From contig NW_027436216.1 in assembly GCF_964199755.1 (NCBI RefSeq), forward strand, positions 5,001 to 69,000: a stretch of DNA of 64,000 bases. The letters run 5' to 3'. The DNA comes from Larus michahellis. Taxonomy: Eukaryota > Chordata > Aves > Charadriiformes > Laridae. Position numbers and translations under genes: made by a program. Positions 21,923 through 34,577 of the stretch are shown one piece after another (positions within the stretch are counted from its first letter, which is position 1; each line of letters begins with the position of its first letter). The notes beneath the pieces were generated by a model. That model did not search any database. It saw nothing but the letters and a program-made list of their open reading frames with translations, and was not told the DNA's origin.

Positions 21923-24535
21923 CAAACAAAGAACAACTAATTCAATAATTCACAATACAGTGCAGTACAATCCCAGACAGTCTAAAACAAGTTGAAACAG
22001 TGACAAACCAGTACAACGCAAGACATAACACAACACACGGCAGTGCAAGGCAATACACAGCCAAATTAAGAACAACCGATAAAAACACTCACGATACAGT
22101 GCAGTCCTACGACAGAATGTTTAAAGTGACCGTCAAAACAATGATAGGGCAATGCAATGCATAACGCAGTACAGGACAGTACGATGGAACACACAACCAA
22201 AGAACTAATTCACAAACTCACAATACAGTGCAGTACAATCCCAGACAATCTAAAATAACAAGCAAGACAACATCGTCAGGGCAACACAATGCAAGACAAA
22301 GTTATCCAGGGCAGTACAGCGCCATACACGATCAAATAAAGAACCGACAATGAAAGAATTCATGGTACAGTGCCATACAATGGCAGACTATCTATCAGAT
22401 GTCAGTTGAGACAACAGAGCAATACAACACAAGGCATAACACGATACAAGGCACTACAAGACACTGCACGGTCAAAGAAACAACCGCCTATTAAAGAAGT
22501 CACAATACAGTGCAGTCCTGTGACAGAACGTATAAAATGACCTTCTAGACAATGACAGGGCAATACAACGCAAGACAAAACACAATACGGGGCAGTACAA
22601 GGAAAAAACACAGGCATGTAAACAACCACCCCTTAAAAAAAACCCACAACACAGTGCGGTACCATGCCAGAATATATCACTCAGGACTATTATATGGCAA
22701 TACAATGCCAAACACAACACAACACGGGGCAGTACAATGCAAAACAGAATTAAAGAAAAAACAACCTGTCAAAACCCCAACATACAGGGCAGCACTATCC
22801 CACGGAGCATCAGGTGGCGGTCGAGACAGTTACAGGACAACAGAATCCGAGACGTAACATTACACAGCGCAGTACAGTGCAATAGTCAGTCCAATATACA
22901 ACCGACGAAGGGACCCACAATACTGTGCGTTACAACGCCAACAGATGTGAGACAGCAGGCAAGATAACGACAGAGCAATACAATGCACAACGTAAGACAA
23001 TAGAGGACAGTATAATGCTAAGATGCATCAGATGGCAGTCAAAACAATGACGCGGCAACACGATTCGAGACCCAACACAAAGGCGGTAACACGGCAATAC
23101 ATGGTCAAAGAAAGAACACCCGGTAAAACCCCCACGATACAGATGGCTACTGTCCAAGAGCGTCTACAATGACAGTGAAGAGAACGACGGGGCAACGCAA
23201 TGCAAGATGCAGCATGATACAGGGCACTACAAGGCAATACACAGCCAAACCAGGAACAAACTTTTAAAAAAAAACACGGAATATGGAGCAGTACATACCA
23301 GAACGGATCAGACAGTCAGGGCGATTACAGGGCAATACAATTCAAGACAACACACGATACCGGGCAAGACGACACAAGATGTAGTCAAATAATGAACCGC
23401 CAATCGAAAACCCACGGACGAGTGCGCTGCAATCCCGGTCACAGATGGCGGTTGATAAAACTGAGCGATAGAATCCAAGACTTAACATTATAGGGGGCAG
23501 TATAATGCAATAGGCAATCACATAGAGAACAACCGATTATGAAACTGACAGCACAGTTCATTACGATGACAGAATATTTCAGATATCAATCAAGACGGTT
23601 CCAGAGCAATACAATGCAAGACCTAACAATATACCGGGCGGTACAATCTGATACACAGTGAAATAAAAGCAACTGATTGTAGGACTGCACGGTACTGAGA
23701 ATTTTTTTAACACAATCTCTAAACTGACAATAAATACAGTGACAGGGCTATACAATGCGAGACATAGCACCACACCAGACAGTACAATCCAATATGCGGC
23801 CATATAAACAACAACCAATTATAGGACTGCACCGCATTGTGAATCTTTTAACACAATCTGTAAAATGACAATCCAGACTACAACATGTCAATAGAATGCA
23901 AGACATAACAGTATAGTGGGCAAAACCAGGCAATATGCAGTCAAAGACCAGCAAATTATAGCACGGCACTGTATTGCGAATTTTTTAACGCAACGTCTAA
24001 AATCACAAATGAAACAATGACAGGGCGATACAACGCAAGACATAACATTGTACGCGTCAGTACAACCCAATACCTGGTCAAATAAACAGCAAACAGTTAT
24101 AGGACTGCATGGGGTTGTGAACTTTTTAATGAATACACAGTCAAATAAGAAACAGCCACTTGTAGGACTGCAGTGGACTGAAATTTTTAACGCAACGTCT
24201 AAAATCAAACACGACAGTGACAGGACAATACAATGCAAGACGTAACAGCGTACATGGCAGTACAATGCAATACACCGTCAAATAGAAAACAGCTGATGAA
24301 GGAAGTGACAATATGGTGGCGTACAATGGCAGAATACATCAGATGACAATCAAGACAACAACAGAGCGATACAATGGAAGACGTAACACCACACGGGGTA
24401 GTACGAGGCAATACACAGCCACATAAGAATCCACGAAAGACATCACAATACAGTCCAGTCCTAGGACAGATTCTCTAACGTGACCGTCAAGATGACAGGG
24501 CAAGACAATGCAACACGTAACACCGGCAATATGCA
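21923..24535. repeat. 141 bp satellite, array S4 (~18 monomers)
   Basis: A diverged 141 bp array with the same register words (gcaatacacagtcaaataaa, gacagggcaatacaatgcaa). Around 23640-24200 a variant monomer with aggactgcac and attttttaacacaatc is repeated several times, also seen at 20715-20905, indicating subfamilies. Confidence 0.88.
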
Positions 24536-25204
24536 GTTGTGGCGGGCGCAGTGATAAAATTCACTCCTGAGAGAGAGGTAGAGAAACATTTACAAACGTT
24601 AACAGCAGTGATTCAACAAAGGTAGCAGCGCATGTGATGGTACTTTGCCAGATTCCATCGCCACATACCCCAGATTATTTACTGCCTACGGGCCAGGGTC
24701 AGACGAGCTGTCAGGGAGACCCTCCCCGTTGAGTCACAAGGCTTGGAAAGGACCCCCTTGCTTTCTAAACTCCTTCTCCGAGAGGAGTCTAGCTGCGGCT
24801 GGATCCCATCCTTGCCCCGGACTTGCGCAACGGTTTACCTCTTAAAGGATCATATCTGCGTGATCAAACCCTTTATATCGCTCAGCTAAGATTGCTAAGT
24901 CTGGCATGCTAGTCACTTACCCAGAATCTGTTGCGGCAAGGCATGTCTCAGCCTCGAAGAGCAGAACCTTAAGTGAGTGTCCCCGGGAAATGATGGCGAA
25001 TAGGCTGCTGCCTTGCAAGAAAGCTCAAAGGGCTCTTGGTCTGTCCGCTAGTTATACAGTAAGCTAACTGACTTACAGTGTTTTGACTCTGTTGCCAGCC
25101 CTCACCAAAAGTTCAAGTGCCACTCATAGCGACTCCTGCTGGTCGTTTTAGCTTAAGCAGCAGCCTGGGCGAAAAAGGGGGATGACATCGCAACAGCGGT
25201 CAAA
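24536..25204 (+). repeat. R700 unit, full copy 3
   Basis: It starts at ttgtggcgggcgcagtgat and carries the same ordered landmarks. Its 3' G/A tract is the shortest (gcgaaaaagggggatgacatc), followed by gcaacagcgg and the satellite word tcaaatacagaac. Confidence 0.85.
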
Positions 25205-27690
25205 TACAGAACAACCGGTTAAAAATTGCACAATACAGTGCCAGACGGTCTAAAATAACTGGCAAGACAATGACAGAGCAATACAATGCAAGATCGAACC
25301 TTACACAGGGCAGTACAAGGTAACATACAATCAAATGCAGAACAGACAATGAAAGAATTGACAGTACAGTGCCATACAATGGTAGAATATATCAGATGTC
25401 AGTCACCACAACGACAGAGCAATACAAGGCAAGACATAACGCGATATGGGGCCCTACCAGGCGATACAGTCAAAGATACAACAACCCGTGAAAGAATTCA
25501 CAATACAGCGCGGTCCTAGGACAGAATGTGTAAAATGACCATCGAGACAATGACAGGGCAATACGATGCAAGATGCAGCACCATACCAGGTGGTAACAAG
25601 GCACCATGCAGCCAAATGAAGAACAACCGATTAAAAAACCCAGCATACCTTCAACTGTAATACCAGAAAAGATCAGAAGGCAGTCAAGACAATGACAGCA
25701 CACTGTAATGCGAGAAGTAACACAATACAGGGCACTACAAGGCATTACACAGTCAAATAAAGAAGAACCGATTAAAAAACACACAATACAGTGTGGTGCG
25801 AAGCCAGAGTAGATCAGAATGCAGTTGAGACTAAAATGGGGCAATATAATGCGAGATGTTACACAACACAGGGCGGTACGAGGCATTAGAAAGCCAAATG
25901 AAGGACAACCAATTAAAAAAACCCACAATACAATGTGGTACGAGGCCCAAACAGATCAGAAGGCAGTCAAGGCTATGACGGGGCAATATAATGCAAGACG
26001 TAACACAATAGAGGGCGGTACAAGGCATTACACAGTCAAAGAACAACCGATTAAAAAAAACACGCAATGCGGTGTGGTACAATGCCAGAATAGATCACAT
26101 AGCAGTCAAGAGCGTGACGGGGCAACACGATGCAAAACCGATACTGAGCCAGGCGGAGCAATACTATTTCAAATATACAAGAATATAACACAGAACCGAA
26201 TTCTTAAGCGTACGACGCAAGACCATCTCAAATGGCAGTCGAGGAAATTACTGAGCGACGTAATGCAAAAACAACACGTTGCCCGGCAATGTAATACGTG
26301 GTCAGATACAAAGCAATCCGTTCCAGAAACAACATATCGAACAGTACAACTCCACGGTCTCGGATGGCAGTCAAGATATATGCAGAGCAATACCATGCAA
26401 GACGTAACACGATACAGGGCAATACGATAGATACATAGGGTAACTTAAGAACGATGAATCAAGAAACCTGCAATACAGCGATTACAATGGCAGATGGCCC
26501 GAGATGGCAGTCGAGACGATTACAGGGCAATACAACACAAGACAAAACACGATACGGGGCGGTACCCTGCAAAACCATCCCAGACGGCCATCGGGGAAAT
26601 TACAGAGCGATATAATGCAAAAACAATGCCCTGCCCGACAACACAATATATGGTCACGTACAAAACAATCCGTTAAAGAAACAACATACGGAACAATACC
26701 GTGCGAGATGGTTTCAGATGGCGATTAAGGAAAATACAGAGTGATGTGATGCAAAACCGAAATAGCGCCAAACAATGTAATACAATTTCAAATACCCAGC
26801 CTTCAAATACACAACAAAATACTTAAGGATACAATGCCAGAGTGTCTCACATGACAGTCAAAACAGTGACAGACCGAAACTATTTGAGACGTACCGTGAT
26901 ACAGGGCAGAACAATGCAATACGTGGTCAAAGGAAGAACAACCGAATAAAAAAAAATCCTTAGTACCATGCAGAATGACGACAGAATATATCGGACAGCT
27001 GTCAAGACAATGACAAAGCCGTAGGCTGCAAAACCAAAACACGGCCAGGCGACGCAATAGAGGTTCAAATACACAACCGTGCGATTCAAAACAAAATATG
27101 GAAGGCTACCATGCCTGATCATCTCAGATGGCAGTCAAGACAATGACTAAGCGATATGACACGAAACCGAGATACAGGCAGCCAAAGTGATACAATTTAA
27201 AGTACAGACTGATGGAAAGCCATGCAAAATACAGAACTATACGATGCAACGCAGTCTGACATGCCGGTCAAGACAAGTACGGGGCGCTACAATGCAAGAC
27301 CGATACAGAGCCAGGCAATGCAATACTATTTCAAATACACAATACAACACAAAGCAAAAAATACATAAGCATACAATGCAAGACAGTCTCAGACAGCAGT
27401 CAAGACAGTTACAGAGCAACGCAACTCAAAACCAACACAGAGCCCGGCAACGCAATACAGTCAGATGCAGAACAATCCATCAAAGTAACAACATGGCAAA
27501 CGGTACAACATGACAGTCTCAGATGGCTGTCAAAACGATGACCGAGCAATACAGCGCAAGACATAAAGGAATACAGGCGTTACCATGCTAGACCGTCTGA
27601 GACTGCAGACGAGAACACTACAGAGCAATACAATTCCAGGCTAAACACAATACAAGGCAGTGCAATGCGAGATAGTGTCACACACGGTCA
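25205..27690. repeat. 141 bp satellite, array S5 (~18 monomers)
   Basis: The first half is typical. From ~26100 the monomers become a distinct subfamily with ctcagatggcagtcaag at ~130-141 bp spacing (26227, 26358, 26499, 26713, 27121, 27388 and 27512) and words such as aaaaccaacacagagcccgg. The array fades out at ~27690, where the segmental duplication begins. Confidence 0.85.
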
Positions 27691-28688
27691 GGACAATTAC
27701 GGCTCCGCTTACGTGCTCAAAGGGCACCGCTCCTGGAAAGCCTGGGGCGCTACGCTAACTTTTAAATGCCTTGCTGCTATTTCCAACCCTGTCCCGTCCC
27801 CTCCCCAAGGAAGCTCCGCTGCTGGTACCTCAACTTCGCTGAGGGCCAGGACTCTGGAGCCCTGCTGAACAAAAAAAAAAAAAAAAAAGAGTTACCATAT
27901 ATCAAATCGATTCATCCTGGAGTCACTGGGTTTCCTCTTCATCATCTGCAAAAACAAACAATGGAACCCCAATTTGCACAAAATGGTGCCATCAGGCACC
28001 ATCGCATCCGTCAACACTAAGTTGTACTGCAATATCCCCCGCATCATATGCGCCGTACCCTTCTGCTCACCTGCTCCTCGTGGATTCCGGGTTCGGACTT
28101 TGTGGCACTCTCTGGTTCTGGCACCTAAAACACCTAAGACACACAATATTACTGTTGAGCTTACGGGAAACCACCACCCCCATGCACTACCTCTCTACTA
28201 CCCAGCTCACCTCCAACACTCGTCCGGCTCCGGATGCCTGTGGCGCCTGCAAAACCAAAGACAAACACTCCACTGAGCTGCAATGTAGTACTGGGCTATT
28301 AGACACCAACATGTCCACAACCGCCTCACTTGCTGGGACTACTCAGTGGGCGTGCAGCATCACCCCTCTGACCCTGCGTGTCACACCAACCAAAGAAACA
28401 CACGCTGAGATACCGCTCGAAACCCTACAAATTCCCATCTCCCGCTCCCTCACCTTGCCCACCCATCCCCCCGAGGCGTGCAACCTGAAGGCTTGCAAAC
28501 TGCCTGTAAAACCCAACCGACATGGGTTGCTTAAAACTTGAAAGTTGCTCCCTCTGAGGAAGATGTGATACTTCAGCCCACCTGCCGCTGCTGACCTTGA
28601 CTGACTCATCCCCATCCCCACATCCCATGTCATTCATTGCTTCAAAACTTCAAATTGAAAAGAACCAATACATACAGTACTCAAAGCC
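27691..28688. repeat. Segmental duplication, unit 0 (partial, diverged)
   Basis: Landmarks of the later units are present but diverged: a ctacgctaact word, tttcctcttcatcatctgc (matching cctcctcttcctctgc in units A-D), gattccgggttcgga followed by gcacctaaaacacctaag, and gctcacctccaacac. The promoter core and the following ~2 kb are missing before the boundary landmark at 28689, so this unit has a large internal deletion. A run of 18 A lies at 27871-27888. Confidence 0.65.
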
Positions 28689-29877
28689 ACATCTTCTCTC
28701 TAATACCATGTGCTGACTCACCTTCTTACATTGCTCTCCTCTTCTACACTGCCCTGCCAAGCTTGTCCTGTTGCTTCTGTAAGAATGACATTAGAGAAAT
28801 CACCCTGAGGCAGAGCAATAGAGTCATAACAACAAAAAGTCTTGCACCTTTTTACAAATACCATTTAAGGTCCAAATACAACCGTACACAAAGAAAATTA
28901 CAAAAAAAAAATCCGCACCAAAACCAGCCATACCCTCTTCCACATGAACTCTTCTTCACTACTGCTGTATTGCCTTTCCAACATGCCTCTGCTCTTTCCA
29001 AAGAAAACAGAAGAGGTATCTACACAGCCTCCCGATGGCTACCCTGAGATAACTCTAACACCTTTGCCCCGATCTACATAGATTCATGTACTACATATAG
29101 ACTCTCCACATGACTCCGCCCACCCTGGACGCTACGCACCCAGGCAGGGCGGCCCCGAGCCAAACACTCACAGATACAGACAGACACTACACAGAACGCT
29201 ACGAACGACGCGCCTCAAAGATGAGAGAAAAATCTCAGCAAGAAAGATGATATGGGGACCAAAGTCACCATCGTGCAAGAAAATCTGTGGGATTGTGATG
29301 ATGATGTCAACATGAAGACGCTCTACGGAACCCCCTGAAACAAACTGTAGAACGTGATGGTACGTAATAAGAATGGACTGTTGAGCCCGCTAAGATGGAC
29401 GTGCAGGAAGCCTGCCTTCAAGACCTAAGAACGTAACGACGCAGGGACGGAGTCCCAGTCGTGGAAGTGGGCCATCTGGAAACGTCTGAGACAAGACCGA
29501 CGCACGCTTTAAGATGCTAACGCAAGAAGAGCGGCAGCCGAATGATGCTACGCCCACAGGCCCGAGGGTTTGAGACCCTAAGGATGATGCCTGGGGCCCC
29601 ACATCATTCTCCTGGAGCTCAAAGATGACCGCGAGACCCAAGAAAGGGCTAAGATACACAACACAGACCACATGAACGACATGACAACATGCACAGGCTA
29701 GAACTGCCCTGCCCGGGACGCGCTAGCGTCACACTGAACAGCAAGCAACATCCTTTTCCTTCCCAAATATGTGCCCCGACTGTGCCCCGGGACAGCCCTC
29801 GCCACTACGCTAACATTAAAGACCCCATTTTTCAATTGTCCACCTCGGCCCCTCTCCGGCACCTGACTGTCAACTTA

Positions 29878-29975
29878 GCTTTTGGAGGGCCAGGCATCTG
29901 AATCCTTCTTCGATGCGGTCCGCAAAAACCAGCCACCCGATACATTTCCGCAGTCACCGGGTTCCTCCTCTTCCT
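29878..29975 (-). other. Candidate terminal exon, unit A
   Basis: On the minus strand a pyrimidine tract ending TTTTCCTTTTGCAG (29976-29990) precedes an open frame that begins EEEEEPGD and ends SKS at a TAA near 29878. Units B and C keep the same frame and the same stop. The frame is short (about 30 codons after the acceptor-like site) and matches no family I know, so coding status is inference. Confidence 0.3.
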
Positions 29976-30753
29976 CTGCAAAAGGAAAAGAAAAAATAAT
30001 CCCAGAGGCAGCCACAGTACCAGCAATAAGCATCCTGAGAGGAGATGCCAACCTCTTCCACAACATGCTCTGCCTCACGAACGCCGTGGCATTCTGCTTG
30101 CCCGCTCCGCGCCTATTCCGGAGTCCGAGGCTGCAGTGATAGTTATTCACAGCACCTAAGTGACCAAGAAACACAACATTACCACTTCGCTTCTGCCAAA
30201 CCGCCACACCATCAACTCCTATCTTCTGTCTTCCCACGGACTCCGGGCTCTGCTGCACACCCAAAGAGTCAGAAAAGCCCTGACCCGACCTACACCAGGG
30301 GCCTGCTGCAAGCCGCAAAGGCTCCAGGGACATGGCAGTACCCTGTGTACTGTGGGGGAAAGTGAACAGGCGCCCCACAGCCTCAAAGAGGTTATACCTT
30401 ACGGACCTGCTGCTTTCCTGTGAAATGTGAGAACTCCATCTACGACTGCAGACAAGATGCTCACCTGGTCCCTGCGTAGTAATCTCATCTACCCAATTTA
30501 GAAAAATTCTATTGGTGTCTTACCTGGGATACCGCAAAGCCAGTGGAAAAAAAAAAACCTCCCCAAGGAAGGTCCATCTTCAATACACTCAGGGATTCCA
30601 GGAAAATACGCCGTGCCTGGAAAAGAGAAAACTATACCCTTAAACCATCTCGCTGCCCCTGAAACACTCATTACAACAGGACTGACCTGAAAAAACACAA
30701 GGAAGAGAAGCAGCATACAACACCCCTCTCTACTATACATGCTACCAAACCTC

Positions 30754-31134
30754 ACCTGGTCCTTCAGGTAGTACCACCTCCAACTTCTTATCTCTGCCCC
30801 AGTAGCTGAGCCGCCTCCAAAGACAGGAGCGACGGAAGGACCGGCAGAGCTGTGACCCTGGAGAAACCGGGCAGCAGAATAAGCTGCCCCAGCAGAAGCT
30901 GTGGGTTATATACCCCAAGCCCCGCCCAGCACCCTTCCCACCAGCACCTGGGAAAGGGGCCAGGCTGACCTCCACAAGGCATAGAGCCTGCCAGAGGAGC
31001 GGCCTTTTCTCACAGGCCTGAAAATTACAGCATGCAAAACACCAAAACAGAGAAAGCGACCCTTAAAGGAAGTGACAACATGTGCTCTTTTATTACCACT
31101 ACGTCAATTGTGTCAGCAACGGGGCCCAGTAGGT
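30754..31134. promoter_or_regulatory. Divergent promoter-like core, unit A
   Basis: Facing the minus strand, GGGGTATATAACCC (around 30906-30913) is a TATA-like motif. About 150 bp along the minus strand lies GGACCAG then GTGAGG, a good 5' splice donor (30754-30755). Facing the plus strand, a degenerate TATA (ggcatagagcc, ~30980) is followed ~150 bp later by cccagtag then gtacgt, a donor-like site (31133). A GC box (ccccgccc) lies between the two TATA motifs. The arrangement is conserved in units C and D and partly in B. That it is active is inference. Confidence 0.5.
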
Positions 31135-33538
31135 ACGTAAACTTAAACAAACTTTTTCAGGACATAGAAAGAAAGAGAAAGACATCTGCCTAACCTCCGT
31201 AGGCAAGCAGATCATTAAGCCCGATAAACATGTTTTTAAAAGAAAACACCATGTCTTCCGATTCCTTGTAAAAGAAAACCCACAATGTTAGCGGGGTCAC
31301 ACGTCACTTCTAGCAAGACTCCGCATATTACCCAACTTCTGCCAGAACCACGTTCTGAACAGGACTGACGGACAGAGTGCAAGCAGAGGCTTGTGCGCCG
31401 CCTGTAATACAGCGGGTGAGAAAGCCAATGCTCTAGGCTACAGTTCTCCTTGGCCGAGTCCGCTCCGGTGCCCTAACCATCATTGCTGTCGTAGCTCAGG
31501 CTGGGCATTAAACCAAGTGACAGATGCTCTCTTTTACCTTCTCTCCTGAGGAAGGAAAGAACGTGAGGGAGACTTAGGAACTGAAAGAGAAACTGAACTC
31601 TTTCATAATGAAATATAAACAGAAAAGTTCTACCGAGGAGAGACAACAATAACAGGAAAAAATAAAATAGATAAAATATACACACAAGCTGGTATCAGGT
31701 TCCCAGGATGACCATCGCTTCACCAGCAGGCATGGGCAAAGTCCGAGACTGGACACGGCAATGGATTGGAACCGGATTCTGGATCTGGTTGCATAAATGC
31801 ACGGATTGGGATCAAACCCTGTCAGACAGAGGAGTCCTCGGACGCCAGCCGCTGAAGGAAAGGTACCGACCCCTTCGATCCCTCTGCTTTTATACTGAGT
31901 GTGATAATGATGGGATGCAATACCCCATCAGCCAGATTCGGGTCACCGGTCCCATCTACTCTTCACTGTGGCTGCGACCCCTCTATGCTTTTCTGCTTCC
32001 GACCCTCCAACGGGGAATATATAAAAGTGAGCTGAGCTGCACTGTTACAGCAATAATTATAAGCAAGAGCCTCTCCGCACAGCATCCCTTCGCATTAAGT
32101 GTAAATACAAGGTCTTGGCTCTCTGAAGGCAGATACTACCTGAAAAATACACCATTATCTTCATAGAGTTCAGTTCGTTGGGAGAGACTAACCTGAAAAG
32201 TAAAGTGACTGAAAACAACACTGGTTCTCTTGTACCTCAGACCGACACATGGCTACGTAATCTCATATGCGCATTAAAAAAGAAGTGGCCAAATGTATTT
32301 ATGGAGCCACAGGTCACATCTTCCCTTTATTACCTCGTGCCAAGCCACCTTTGTACCACACTCCTGTTGGGTCGGCTCCCCTGCATCGCCCTGTCCATCT
32401 CATCTCTCTGCATCTGAAAAAAACCACCAATAATATCAAACATTACCCTGACGCAGAGCAGTAGCTTAATTCCAAAGGTCTTGTTTCTACTTAGGAACCC
32501 TGTTCACCTAAGTCCAACTAAGTACACCTAAGTCCAAGTGCCATCCAAAAAAAAAAAGTAAGCCCGCAACAATTACACCCCACAGAAAGCAGCCTTACTG
32601 TCTTTGAGATACTGTCTCCTTCGCTAACCGTGAACACCCTCTCCAAATTAGCTCCGCTTATGCCAGCACCCACTAATGAAACACCCAGCCACACAGCCTC
32701 CCGAGAGTTAATCGATTCGAGACGACTACGCAAACTTTGCCTGGGTCTAGACAGATCCTCATATTCACTAGAGTCTCATCCTGATTCTGCCTACCGTGGA
32801 CACTATGCACCTGGGCAGGGCCACCCCAAGCCAAACACACACACAGTCATCGACCAACACTTAAGAACACCATGAAAGACACGCCTGAAAAGACGAGAGA
32901 AAACTCTCAGGAAGAAGAATGACACCGGGACCAAAGTCACCATCGGGCAAGAAGGCCTGCGGGACTGTGGTGGTGATGACGTGAAGAGGCTCTACGGAAC
33001 CCCCTGAAACAAAGCGTAGAACTTCACAGTCCCTGATGAGAAGGGATTGTCGAGCCCGACAAGATGTATGTGCAGGAAGCCTGGCTTCAAGACCTAAGAA
33101 CGTAACGATGCAGGGAAGAAGTCCCAGTCGCGGAAGTGGGCCATCCGGAAGCTTCCAAGACACAAGGCCGATGCACGCCTAAAGCTTCTAACGCAAGAAG
33201 AGCAGCAGCCGAATGGTGCTATGCCCACGGATCCGAGCATTCGAGACCCTAAGGACGATGCCCGAGTCCTCACGCCATGCTCGTTGAGCTTAAAGATGAC
33301 CTCGAGACCCGAGAAAGGGCTAAGATGCAGAACACAGACCACACAAATGACACGACAACACACACAGGCTGAAACTGCCCTGCCCGGGACGTGCTAGCAT
33401 CACACTGAACAGTAAGCCACATGCTTCACCTTCCCAAAGGAGACTGTGCCCCGGGACAGCCCTCGCCACTACGCTAACATCAAAGACCCCATTTTGCAAT
33501 TGTCCACCTCGGCCCCTCTCTGGCGCCTGACTATCTAC

Positions 33539-33642
33539 TTAACTTTTGGAGGCCCGGGTGGCATCCAAATCCATCCTTGATGCAGTCCACAAAAACCAGC
33601 CACCCGATGCACTCCTGTGGTCACCAGCTTCCTCCTCTTCCT
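33539..33642 (-). other. Candidate terminal exon, unit B
   Basis: The minus frame after the TTTTGCAG acceptor-like site reads EEEEEAGDHRSASGGWFLW and continues to the TAA shared with units A and C. Differences from A are mostly substitutions that keep the frame. No family is recognised. Confidence 0.3.
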
Positions 33643-34160
33643 CTGCAAAAGGAAGAGAAAAAAATAATCCCAAAAGCAGCCACAGCACCAGCCATACGCA
33701 GCCTGACAGGAGATGCCTCCTCCACAACACCGTCACCCTCCTGAATGCCGTACCCTGCACGCTGTGGGGAAAGGCGACGAGCCGTCCCACACCCTGAAAG
33801 ACATTATACCTTACGTCCCTCTTCCTTTCCTGAGAAATCTGAAAACTCCATCTACGGCCGCAGACAAGATTCTCACCCAGTCCCTGCAAAGTGATCTCAT
33901 CATCTGCCCGATTGAGACAAATTCCATTGGCGTCTTACCTGGGATACAGCAAAACCAGTGAAAAAGAGAAACCAAATAAAGTTCAGTCTTCAATACAGTC
34001 AGGGATTCCAGGAAAATACACCGCATCTGGAATAAAGAAAGCCATACTGTTAAACCATCCCACCGCCTCTGAACACTCATTACAACGTGACTGACCTGAA
34101 AACCTACAAGGAAGAGAAGCAGCATACAACACCACTCTCTACTATACACACTACCAAACC

Positions 34161-34577
34161 TCACCTGGTCCTGAAAGTCTTACCATCTCCAACTTCATAC
34201 CTCCGATTCTCTAAATGGGATAACATCTCCGCCCCAGGAGCTGAGCCGCCTCCAAAGCTGCAATCGACGGAAGGACCGGCATAGCTCTGACCCTGGAGAA
34301 GCCCGGCGGCAGAATGAGCTTCCCCAGCAGAGGCCCTGGTTCCTGTACCCGGGGCCCCGCCCACCCCCCTTCCCACCATCACTGAGGAAAGGGGTCAGGC
34401 CCACCGCCAGAAGGCATAAAGTCTGCCAGAGGAGTGGCTGCTCCTTTTCTCACGTGCTTGACGATTACAGCATGCAAAACACCAAAACGGAGAAAGCAGC
34501 CCTTACAGGAAATGGCAATACATGCTCTTTTACTACAGCTACATCACTTGTGTCAGCAATGGGACCGGCTAGAGAAG
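34161..34577. promoter_or_regulatory. Divergent promoter-like core, unit B (degraded)
   Basis: The minus donor (tcacctggtcc, read as GGACCAGGTGA) is intact and a plus TATA-like cataaa remains at 34415-34420. The minus TATA and the plus donor are mutated. It is probably inactive if the core in A, C and D is functional. Confidence 0.4.

Larger units (their letters stand above)
28689..32314. repeat. Segmental duplication, unit A (3.63 kb)
   Basis: The unit is defined by landmarks shared with B, C and D in the same order: cacatcttc (28689), caggcagggcggccccgagc (29152), gcaggaagcctgccttcaag (29402), gaactgccctgcccggg (29702), acttagcttttggaggg, gaaaatacgccg, ctcacctggtcc (30751), a TATA-containing core (30906), acgtcaattgtgtcagc (31111), aacttctgccag, cccaggatgaccatcgc (31703), cttttatactgag (31885) and aagcaagagcctct. 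It lacks ~300 bp present in units C and D between gccaaaccgccacacc and cctatcttctgtc. The piece around 31700-32160 recalls, from memory only, the minus strand of an abundant avian ERVL-type LTR. Confidence 0.88.

Noticed and set aside
19951..25204. R700 as independently inserted transposons.
   Set aside because: All copies have the same satellite phase at both junctions and no target duplications.
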